Assembly (NCBI GenBank): GCA_002400675.1
Contig: NVQY01000242.1
Span: 1-5,320 of the forward strand
Length of the DNA stretch: 5,320 nucleotides
Origin: Paracoccaceae bacterium
GTDB taxonomy: Bacteria; Pseudomonadota; Alphaproteobacteria; Rhodobacterales; Rhodobacteraceae
Reading direction: 5' to 3'
Both the position numbers and the translations under genes were made by a program. The first letter of the stretch is position 1; every line of letters starts with the position of its first letter. A model generated the notes under the pieces. It did not search any database. It was given only the letters and a program-made list of their open reading frames with translations, and had not been told where the DNA came from. This document shows positions 1-5,320 of this stretch, piece by piece.

Positions 1-2
1 CT

Positions 3-845
3 TTGGACAGGCCGGTTCTGATCGCCGGCCCGACCGCCAGCGGTAAATCTGCGCTAGCGCTTGAGATTGCGCAGACCCATGGCGGGGTGATCGTCAACGC
101 CGACGCCAGTCAGGTGTTTGACTGTTGGCGGGTTGTCACCGCGCGCCCCTCTGCCACCGAAGAGGCGCAGGTCCCACATCGGTTATACGGGCATATCGGC
201 TGGGATCAGAGCTATTCCGTTGGCCATTGGCTGCGCGAGGTGGCCGGGCTTTTGCGGGGCGGGGAACGGCCCATCATTGTCGGCGGTACGGGCTTATACT
301 TCATGGCACTGACGCGCGGGTTGACCGATATTCCGCCGATTTCCCCGACAATCCGGGCGGGGGCCGACGAGATGGAGCGGGATGCCATGGTGGCAGCCCT
401 TGATTCGCGCACCATTGCAGCGATTGATGTGAACAACCGTGCGCGGGTGCAGCGCGCTTATGAGGTACAACAGGAAACCGGGCGCGGTCTGGCCGATTGG
501 CAGGCGGACACGCCGCCGCCTTTGTTGCCGCTTACGGACGCGCATCCGCTGGTGTTCGATGTGCCCAAAGAGCGGCTGGAAGACCGGATACGCACCCGAT
601 TCGATCAGATGCTGGAACAGGGCGCATTGGACGAGGTGGCGGCGATGCGCGACCGCTACGACCCTGCCCTGCCATCGTGCCGGGCGATTGGCGTACCGGA
701 ACTGGTGGCCCATCTGCGCGGCGACATCACACTGGATCAGGCGCGCGAACGCGCCAGCATCGCCACCCGCCAGTTTGCCAAGCGGCAACGCACCTGGTTC
801 CGCTCAAAAATGGCCGACTGGCACAAGGTATCGCCCCCGACCTAA
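3..845 (+). CDS. miaA: tRNA dimethylallyltransferase (possibly missing a few N-terminal residues)
   Basis: Transfers a dimethylallyl group to N6 of A37 in tRNAs that read UNN codons; a cytoplasmic housekeeping enzyme. Visible motifs, numbered from the TTG at position 3: P-loop GPTASGKS (9-16); NADASQVF (32-39), with D34 aligned to the conserved catalytic Asp of the family DSxQVY motif; TARPS (46-50); PHRLYGH (58-64); GGTGLYF (94-100); [11 protein letters not shown] (145-155); AIGVPEL (228-234); and the C-terminal tRNA-binding signature [13 protein letters not shown] (255-267). The 280 aa cover essentially the whole family length. The first in-frame start is a TTG two bases from the left edge with no room for a ribosome binding site. 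Family members usually have a few residues before [15 protein letters not shown], so the real start may be upstream and this Leu internal. The DS to DA change looks like a lineage variant, not damage. The stop is TAA at 843-845. Function is near certain; only the start is in doubt. Confidence 0.96.
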   Translation: MDRPVLIAGPTASGKSALALEIAQTHGGVIVNADASQVFDCWRVVTARPSATEEAQVPHRLYGHIGWDQSYSVGHWLREVAGLLRGGERPIIVGGTGLYFMALTRGLTDIPPISPTIRAGADEMERDAMVAALDSRTIAAIDVNNRARVQRAYEVQQETGRGLADWQADTPPPLLPLTDAHPLVFDVPKERLEDRIRTRFDQMLEQGALDEVAAMRDRYDPALPSCRAIGVPELVAHLRGDITLDQARERASIATRQFAKRQRTWFRSKMADWHKVSPPT

Positions 846-925
846 GGCCTGCATCTTTACAATTCCCCACCATTCTGGCAAGTGTTCGCGCGATTTCCTG
901 CAAATTACCGGCCATAAACGAACAT

Positions 926-1738
926 ATGCCCTTTGACCCAATCGAACAGGCCTACCTCTCTTTGGCCACGCTGGCGCAGCTTGCGCAACCGGGTGCGTGG
1001 CAGCTGGGGTTGGCGCATGACCGCGCACATCACCTGTTGATCTGGATCACCCGTGGACAGGGCGTGGCCCTGCTGGACGGGTCGCGGCGCGGGGTTGGGG
1101 CGCATAACGCGCTGTTCATCCCGGCGCGGCATCTGATGGCGGTTGATCTGGGGCGGCAGGCACTGGGCATGGCTTTGATCATCCCCGGTGATGCGTCGCT
1201 GAGCCTGCCGCAGTCGCCTCAGCATCTGCGGATCAGGGACGCGGGCGCGCAATCGGAACTGACCCACCTGATGGAGACCCTCGGGCGCGAACAATCCGCC
1301 CGCCGTCCGCTGTATCAAAGCGCGATGGCCGCCCTATCCGCACAGGTGGCGATCTGGCTGCACCGGCAGTCAGAGGGGCAGGACCCAGCACCAGAAACCG
1401 CCGCGCGCCGGCTGTCGCGTCAATGGGGCGCGCGACTGGTCACACATTACGCCGAACCGATCAGCATGGCGGAACACGCCGCCACCCTTGGCGTCACCCC
1501 GACCCACCTGACCCGCGTCAGCAAATCGCAAACCGGGCGCACCGCCGCGCGTCTGCTAAGTGAACGGCAACTGCACGCCGCTCAACAGCTTTTGACCTCT
1601 ACCAAGGTACCGGTTCTGGACATCGCCCGCCATCTTGGCTTTGGCAGTGCGGCCTATTTCACCCGCTTCATCAAGCAACATACCGGCAAAACGCCGACCG
1701 CACTGCGACAGATGACGCGCCCCACATCGCCGCGATGA
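926..1738 (+). CDS. AraC/XylS-family transcriptional regulator
   Basis: A 270-aa DNA-binding regulator with the typical two-part layout. Residues about 1-160 form a cupin-like sensing/dimerisation part (HHLLIWITRGQGVALLDG at 35-52, then HNALFIPARHLMAVDL at 60-75). Residues about 163-264 form the C-terminal double helix-turn-helix. The first HTH is around 179-200 (SMAEHAATLGVTPTHLTRVSK) and the second around 227-250. The second carries the family signature pattern IARHLGFGSAAYFTRFIKQHTGKTP (I-A-x-x-x-G-F-x-s-x-x-Y-F-x-R-x-F-K-x-x-x-G-x-T-P). The frame stays open far upstream inside miaA. ATG 926 is chosen because it is the first plausible start after the miaA stop, gives the normal family length, and no other ATG, GTG or TTG lies nearby upstream in frame. 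The site before it is poor (ATAAACGAACAT, no clear Shine-Dalgarno), so translation may be weak. The ligand is unknown. It sits 221 bp upstream of a transporter operon in the same direction, so it may control that operon; this is inference. Confidence 0.92.
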   Translation: MPFDPIEQAYLSLATLAQLAQPGAWQLGLAHDRAHHLLIWITRGQGVALLDGSRRGVGAHNALFIPARHLMAVDLGRQALGMALIIPGDASLSLPQSPQHLRIRDAGAQSELTHLMETLGREQSARRPLYQSAMAALSAQVAIWLHRQSEGQDPAPETAARRLSRQWGARLVTHYAEPISMAEHAATLGVTPTHLTRVSKSQTGRTAARLLSERQLHAAQQLLTSTKVPVLDIARHLGFGSAAYFTRFIKQHTGKTPTALRQMTRPTSPR

Positions 1739-1752
1739 CCCCGGATTTACCC

Positions 1753-1787
1753 ACATGTCGTTTTTTTACCGGCGACATGTCGCTTTT
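1753..1787. repeat. Paired ACATGTCG-tttt repeats, candidate regulator binding site
   Basis: ACATGTCG followed by T-rich sequence occurs at 1753-1765 and again at 1775-1787, matching at 12 of 13 positions, with the copies 22 bp apart, close to two helical turns. The second copy is also embedded in a perfect 10-bp palindrome, CGACATGTCG (1773-1782). Direct repeats on the same DNA face are a common layout for AraC-family operators. The location, upstream of the transporter operon and just after the regulator gene, is compatible with control of that operon. No binding data can be read from sequence, and the arrangement doubles as a hairpin. Confidence 0.45.
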
Positions 1788-1789
1788 AA
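1753..1789 (+). terminator. Possible rho-independent terminator of the AraC-type gene
   Basis: ACATGTCG (1753-1760) and CGACATGT (1773-1780) can pair as an 8-bp stem around a 12-nt loop. The stem starts 15 bases after the regulator's stop codon and is followed by CGCTTTTAA. Position fits a terminator, but the stem is only half GC, the loop is long and the T-run is short (four T). It is therefore weak, and the same bases could instead be an operator (see the repeat entry). I infer but cannot prove termination here. Confidence 0.35.
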
Positions 1790-1813
1790 CCCTTTAAATG
1801 GCGAATACTAACG

Positions 1814-1843
1814 TTGACGCGCACCACATTCCTGTGCCCGAAT
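1814..1843 (+). promoter_or_regulatory. Weak candidate sigma-70-type promoter for the transporter operon
   Basis: TTGACG at 1814-1819 matches the -35 consensus at five of six positions. With an 18-bp spacer the -10 would be CCGAAT (1838-1843), which matches only three of six. Alphaproteobacterial promoters often keep the -35 better than the -10, so it is plausible. It would give an RNA leader of roughly 110 nt before the binding-protein start. A small inverted repeat, CACA-TTCC-TGTG (1825-1836), lies inside the spacer. An activator-dependent promoter would tolerate the poor -10. Confidence 0.25.
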
Positions 1844-1947
1844 GACCGGATGGGGATGAGAGGAATAAGTTTTCACAATCGCACGGCACAGCCCCGGCCA
1901 TAACGGACCGGACCAAAAGAGGCCGAACGCATTCAGAATTACGTCAT

Positions 1948-1953
1948 AGGGAG
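1948..1953 (+). promoter_or_regulatory. Shine-Dalgarno site of the solute-binding protein gene
   Basis: AGGGAG lies 6 nt before ATG 1960. A second ATG at 1956-1958 is out of frame with the protein and only 2 nt from the site, so this element supports ATG 1960 as the start. Confidence 0.8.
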
Positions 1954-1959
1954 AAATGC

Positions 1960-3624
1960 ATGACACATCCGACACCCACCAAAAGTTCCGTACACTGGGG
2001 CGCTGAAATGCACGCCAAGGAATACCGCGAAGGCAAGCTGAGCCGCCGCGAATTCATGACCCGTGCCACATCGCTGGGGGTTACTGCCGCCGCCGCTTAT
2101 GGGTTGATTGGTCTTGATACCCCGGCAATGGCGAAAACCGACGCCATAAATGGCGGCACCCTGCGGATGCAGATGAGCGTGCGCGCGTTGAAAGCACCCT
2201 ACACCTATGACTGGTCCGAAATGGGCAACCAAAGCCGTGGTTTCCTTGAGTATCTGGTTGAATACAACACCGACGGGTCGTTCCGTGGCATGTTGCTGGA
2301 CAGCTGGGAAGTCAACGACGACGCCACCGTCTATACCCTGAACGTGCGCAAAGGCGTAAAGTGGAACAACGGCGACGATTTCACCGCCGAAGACGTGGCC
2401 CGCAACATCACCACATGGTGCGACAAGGACATCGAAGGCAACTCGATGGCTGGCCGTTTTGGCACGCTGGTCGATCCCGACACCAACAAGGCCATCGAGG
2501 GCGGAATTGTGGTGACGGACAGTCACACGGTAACGCTTAATCTGCCGAAACCGGATATCTCGCTGATCGCGGGCATGTCGGACTATCCGTCGGCCATCAC
2601 CCATTCGTCCTACCAAGAAGAGGATTTCACCACCAACGTCGGCACCGGTCCTTATCTGCTGACCGAATTGGAAGTGGGCGTGAAGGCGACGCTCGTGCGC
2701 AATGAAAACCACACATGGTGGGGCACCGAGGTCTACGGCGGCCCGTATCTGGACCGGATCGAATATACCGATTACGGCACCGACCCGTCGTCATGGCTGG
2801 CCGCTATCGAAGCCGAAGAAGTGGACATCGTGCACGAATCGGTTGGTGAATTCATCGACGTGTTCGACGGGCTTGGACTGGTCAAATCCGAAGCCGTGAC
2901 CATGGGCACAATCGTCATCCGCCCCAACCAGCTGGCCGAAGTGGACGGCAAGAAGATCTACGCTGACAAGCGTGTACGCCAGGCCCTGCAAATGGCCGTG
3001 AACAATGCCATCTGCCTTGAACTTGGCTATGGGGATCGCGGGTCGGTGGCGGAAAACCACCATGTCGGGCCGATTCACCCGGAATACGCACCGTTGCCAG
3101 TGCAAAAACACGACCCGGCAGGCGCGCTTGCGTTGATGAAAGAAGCGGGCATGGAGGATTACGAGCACGAGCTGCATTCGATTGACGATGACTGGCGCAA
3201 GAACACCACCGACGCGGTTGCCGCGCAGTTGCGTGACGCCGGGATCAAGGTCAAGCGCACGGTGCTGCCGGGGTCGACCTTCTGGAACGACTGGACCAAG
3301 TATCCTTACAGCTCGACCAACTGGAACTCGCGCCCGTTGGGTGTGCAGATCTGGGCGCTGGCCTATCGCACCGGCGAGGCGTGGAACGAGTTTGGCTGGT
3401 CCAACCGGGAATTCGACGCGATCCTCGAACAGGCGCTGTCACTGGCCGATGCCGACCAACGCCGCGAGATTACCGCCAAGGGCGAGGCATTGATCCAGGA
3501 AGAAGGCGTGACCGTTCAACCTTACTGGCGCTCGATCTATCGTCACTATGTGACAGGTCTGGTGGGCACCGAGATGCACATCTCGTTCGAGCATCACCAT
3601 TACAAGTGGGGCTGGGCCGCGTAA
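1960..3624 (+). CDS. ABC transporter solute-binding protein, peptide/nickel (SBP_bac_5) family, Tat-exported
   Basis: A 554-aa periplasmic binding protein that would deliver a solute to the two permeases encoded downstream. The N-terminus carries a twin-arginine signal: SRREFM (28-33) after an unusually long 27-residue n-region, then a hydrophobic stretch (about 38-52) and a likely cleavage site after AMA (56-58). The family-5 signature spans about 112-146 ([21 protein letters not shown], then the FTAEDV end). Further family landmarks are GTGPYLL (228-234), [15 protein letters not shown] (334-348) and [10 protein letters not shown] (484-493). The length is normal for the family. The segment equivalent to the GDxxDPxNF region of DppA reads [17 protein letters not shown] (464-480) and lacks the Asp that holds a peptide amino terminus, so the substrate may not be a simple peptide. 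The C-terminus is unusual (EHHHYKWGW at 544-552). No lipobox Cys is seen, so the protein should be soluble or loosely attached. ABC binding protein is certain; the substrate is unknown. Confidence 0.95.
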   Translation: MTHPTPTKSSVHWGAEMHAKEYREGKLSRREFMTRATSLGVTAAAAYGLIGLDTPAMAKTDAINGGTLRMQMSVRALKAPYTYDWSEMGNQSRGFLEYLVEYNTDGSFRGMLLDSWEVNDDATVYTLNVRKGVKWNNGDDFTAEDVARNITTWCDKDIEGNSMAGRFGTLVDPDTNKAIEGGIVVTDSHTVTLNLPKPDISLIAGMSDYPSAITHSSYQEEDFTTNVGTGPYLLTELEVGVKATLVRNENHTWWGTEVYGGPYLDRIEYTDYGTDPSSWLAAIEAEEVDIVHESVGEFIDVFDGLGLVKSEAVTMGTIVIRPNQLAEVDGKKIYADKRVRQALQMAVNNAICLELGYGDRGSVAENHHVGPIHPEYAPLPVQKHDPAGALALMKEAGMEDYEHELHSIDDDWRKNTTDAVAAQLRDAGIKVKRTVLPGSTFWNDWTKYPYSSTNWNSRPLGVQIWALAYRTGEAWNEFGWSNREFDAILEQALSLADADQRREITAKGEALIQEEGVTVQPYWRSIYRHYVTGLVGTEMHISFEHHHYKWGWAA

Positions 3625-3646
3625 AAGCCCTGCACCACAACATTTC

Positions 3647-3670
3647 CCTGTCCCCTGCATTGGGGGCAGG
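3647..3670 (+). promoter_or_regulatory. Intercistronic stem-loop between binding protein and permease genes
   Basis: CCTGTCCCC (3647-3655) pairs with GGGGGCAGG (3662-3670) over nine uninterrupted base pairs, one of them G-U, around the 6-nt loop TGCATT. It begins 22 bases after the binding-protein stop. No T-run follows (ACACCCAGAC), so it is not a classic rho-independent terminator. Stem-loops in this position are known in ABC operons to protect the 3' end of the abundant binding-protein message and lower expression of the permease genes; that role here is inferred. Confidence 0.6.
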
Positions 3671-3770
3671 ACACCCAGACAAACGACCCCGGCGCAAATT
3701 CTGCCCGCATCTGCCATAATCCAGAGTCCGGGTAACGGGCCAGATTTCAGCCTGACCAACAGGGGATCTA

Positions 3771-4823
3771 ATGGGACTTTTCATATTACGCCGGTCGTTC
3801 GTGATGATCATCACGGCGATCTGTCTGACGTACATCGTGTTTTTCCTGACCAACCTTTACCCGAACCTTGAGAAATTGGCCAAGACCCAAGGCAACTTTC
3901 GCATGTCGGACGAAGCCGTCACCAGCTGGCTGACCAAAGAAGGCTACCTGCAACCGCTTCCGGTCAAATACGGTCAGTGGCTGGGCGTGCTGCCCGGCTG
4001 GACGCTGGACACCGACACAGGCGTGACGGGCCGCTGTTTCAAGGGCGCGCTTAACGCTGATGAGGCCGGTGCCGCCAAGAGTTTTTGCGGCATCCTTCAG
4101 GGCGACTGGGGGTCTTCCACGGTGTTTCAGGATGATGTGTCGCGCATTATCGGCATTCGGCTGGGGCTAACCGGCAAGTTGATGTTCTGGGTGCTGGTGT
4201 TGATGATTCCCTCGGCGTTGCTGGTCGGGGTGCTGGCGGGGATGAACGAGGGTTCCAAGACCGACCGGACCTTATCAACCTTTTCAATCATCACCACGGC
4301 GACGCCGGAATATGTGTCCGGGGTGATTTTTATCGCCATTTTTACCAGTTCAGCCGTCGGGTTGAAGTGGTTCAAGGGCACCGCGACCAGTGCCATGGCG
4401 GACGCCAATTTCAACAACTTCTTTTTGCCGGTGCTGACCATATCCCTTTATGGCATGGGCTATATCGCCCGCATGACCCGCGCCAGCATGGCCGAAGTGA
4501 TGACGGCGCAATACATCCGCACCGCCCGGTTGAAGGGGGTGAAATTCAGCAATGTTGTGTTGAAACACGCCTTGCGCAATGCGCTGATTGCGCCGTTCAC
4601 GGTGATCATGCTGCAAATCCCATGGCTGTTGAACGGCGTGGTGATTGTCGAGACCCTGTTCAACTACAAAGGCTTTGGCTGGGCGTTGGTGCAGGCCGCA
4701 AGCAACAATGATATCGAACTGCTACTGGGGATTTCGGTGGTGTCGGTGGTGGTGGTTCTGCTGACGCAGCTGATTTCGGATATCGGCTATGTCTATCTTA
4801 ACCCACGCATTCGAATTTCCTGA
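3771..4823 (+). CDS. ABC transporter inner-membrane permease, DppB/OppB type
   Basis: A 350-aa integral membrane protein forming half of the importer channel. The start is ATG 3771, preceded by AGGGG (3761-3765) at 5-nt spacing. Predicted membrane segments: about 9-28, 134-157, 180-197, 217-235, 275-297 and 319-339, the six expected for this family. The cytoplasmic EAA loop that contacts the ATPase is at about 244-275 (YIRTARLKGV, then LKHALRNALIAP). The family periplasmic motif QPLPVKYGQWL (61-71) and its usual partner GDWGSS (111-116) are both present but separated by about 39 residues holding Cys89 and Cys106. This insert makes the protein somewhat longer than DppB. The stop at 4821-4823 is 13 bases before the next permease start, so the two are co-translated neighbours. 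The gap to the binding-protein gene upstream is 146 bp and contains the stem-loop. A weak CATAAT (3715-3720) lies in that gap without a good -35 partner. The family assignment is secure; the substrate is not. Confidence 0.94.
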   Translation: MGLFILRRSFVMIITAICLTYIVFFLTNLYPNLEKLAKTQGNFRMSDEAVTSWLTKEGYLQPLPVKYGQWLGVLPGWTLDTDTGVTGRCFKGALNADEAGAAKSFCGILQGDWGSSTVFQDDVSRIIGIRLGLTGKLMFWVLVLMIPSALLVGVLAGMNEGSKTDRTLSTFSIITTATPEYVSGVIFIAIFTSSAVGLKWFKGTATSAMADANFNNFFLPVLTISLYGMGYIARMTRASMAEVMTAQYIRTARLKGVKFSNVVLKHALRNALIAPFTVIMLQIPWLLNGVVIVETLFNYKGFGWALVQAASNNDIELLLGISVVSVVVVLLTQLISDIGYVYLNPRIRIS

Positions 4824-4829
4824 GAGGAG
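4824..4829 (+). promoter_or_regulatory. Shine-Dalgarno site of the second permease gene
   Basis: GAGGAG lies 7 nt before ATG 4837 and directly after the TGA of the preceding permease. It fixes the start of the gene that runs off the right edge. Confidence 0.8.
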
Positions 4830-4836
4830 ACGGGAT

Positions 4837-5320
4837 ATGGAACCTCTTGGAACAATAGAGATCATCGGGCGGGTGCTGTATCAGTTCACGTCCGTATGGC
4901 TGGCGCTGATCATTCTGTTTGCCGCGTCGATCGCGTTCAAGCGGCGGCTGGGGCTTTATGGCAAGTTGTTTGACAGTCCCATCGGCATGGTTGGTTTTGC
5001 GCTGGTGATGTTCTGGATATTCACCGGGTTGTTCGGGCAGCTTGATCTGATCGTCACCCATGATGCGCTGGCACAGGTGTCGGGCATGAAGAACAAGGTG
5101 CCGGGCACGCCGATGCGCGGGGCCGAGGAAGGTGAATACGCCTATTACCTGCTGGGTGGGGATAATCTGGCGCGCGATGTGTTTTCGCGCATGGTCGAAG
5201 GTGCCTGGGTGGTGGTGCAGATCGCGCCGCTGGCCACGCTGTTTGCCTTTATGGTGGGCATCACCTTGGGTCTGCCGGCAGGGTATTTTGGCGGGCGGCT
5301 GGATACGATTATCAGCTTTA
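4837..5320 (+). CDS. ABC transporter inner-membrane permease, DppC/OppC type (3' end outside window)
   Basis: The first 161 codons of the second channel subunit; the frame is open to the window edge. The start is ATG 4837 behind GAGGAG. The family landmark usually written FGTDxxGRDVxSR appears as LGGDNLARDVFSR (106-118), with T to G and G to A changes. It is followed by a membrane segment (about 124-147) and the conserved GLPAGYFGGRLDTIISF (145-161), matching the family GxxxGYxGGxxD pattern. The N-terminus is unusual: two membrane segments (about 17-34 and 49-68) precede the periplasmic loop, whereas DppC normally has one. The basic stretch KRRLGLYGK (35-43) between them should be cytoplasmic, placing the N-terminus outside. 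The extracytoplasmic loop runs from about 69 to 123. It belongs to one operon with the two genes upstream. ATPase genes would be expected after it but are not in view. Confidence 0.92.
   Translation, partial: MEPLGTIEIIGRVLYQFTSVWLALIILFAASIAFKRRLGLYGKLFDSPIGMVGFALVMFWIFTGLFGQLDLIVTHDALAQVSGMKNKVPGTPMRGAEEGEYAYYLLGGDNLARDVFSRMVEGAWVVVQIAPLATLFAFMVGITLGLPAGYFGGRLDTIISF

Noticed and set aside
294..788. Minus-strand open frame opposite miaA
   Set aside because: miaA motifs are unambiguous on the + strand; the antisense translation has no recognisable features.
497..925. Upstream extension of the AraC-type reading frame into miaA (413 aa from an ATG at 497)
   Set aside because: It would overlap miaA by about 350 bases in another frame, its sequence is Arg/Gly/Pro-rich shadow translation, and family length and content begin at ATG 926.
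846..925. Promoter or terminator in the 80-bp gap between miaA and the AraC-type gene
   Set aside because: I found no convincing -35/-10 pair and no stem-loop with a T-run there.
1844..1912. GACCGGA occurring twice (1844-1850 and 1906-1912)
   Set aside because: A 7-mer repeated over 62 bp in GC-rich DNA is easily chance, and the copies share no flanking sequence.
1956..1958. Alternative ATG just before the binding-protein start
   Set aside because: It is out of frame with the protein and too close to the AGGGAG site.
1939..2712. Long open frame on the minus strand opposite the binding-protein gene (257 codons)
   Set aside because: It is the antisense shadow of a GC-rich coding gene, with no recognisable domain, and the + strand gene has full family signatures.
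1960..3624. Naming the binding protein NikA or DppA
   Set aside because: Family membership is clear, but no substrate-defining residues support nickel or dipeptide, and the key peptide-anchoring Asp is absent.
3715..3720. CATAAT as a -10 box for an internal promoter ahead of permease B
   Set aside because: The expected -35 position (about 3692) reads GCGCAA, with no match to consensus; a lone hexamer is not enough.

Overview
The window reads as a piece of an alphaproteobacterial chromosome, most likely from the Rhodobacteraceae (Roseobacter group). This rests on the moderately high GC content, the Rhodobacterales-style MiaA (NADASQVF in place of the usual DSxQVY), and a Tat-exported family-5 solute-binding protein with a GEAWNE region. 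The assignment comes from recognising protein sequences, not from a database search.

Layout: all four genes are on the + strand. (1) 3-845 is miaA, tRNA dimethylallyltransferase, a housekeeping tRNA-modification gene whose true start may lie just off the left edge. (2) 926-1738 is an AraC/XylS-family regulator of 270 aa. (3) 1739-1959 is a 221-bp control region. It holds a hairpin/repeat pair beside the regulator's stop codon, a weak candidate promoter and a clear Shine-Dalgarno site. (4) 1960-3624 is a Tat-exported peptide/nickel-type (SBP_bac_5) solute-binding protein. (5) 3625-3770 is a gap containing a strong 9-bp stem-loop without a U-tract. (6) 3771-4823 is a DppB-type inner-membrane permease. 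(7) 4837-5320 is the start of a DppC-type permease that runs off the right edge.

The last three genes form an ABC importer operon in the usual order: binding protein, permease B, permease C. The ATPase genes are expected downstream, outside the window. The binding protein would capture a solute in the periplasm and the two permeases would form the membrane channel. The AraC-type protein sits immediately upstream in the same direction and is a plausible local regulator, but nothing in the sequence proves this.

No mobile element, CRISPR array, RNA gene or clearly new system is visible. The points worth a second look are departures of the transporter from the textbook Dpp/Opp pattern. Permease B has an extra periplasmic insert with two cysteines. 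Permease C has an extra N-terminal membrane segment. The binding protein lacks the aspartate motif that anchors the peptide amino group in DppA/OppA. Together they suggest a transporter subfamily whose substrate may not be an ordinary peptide.
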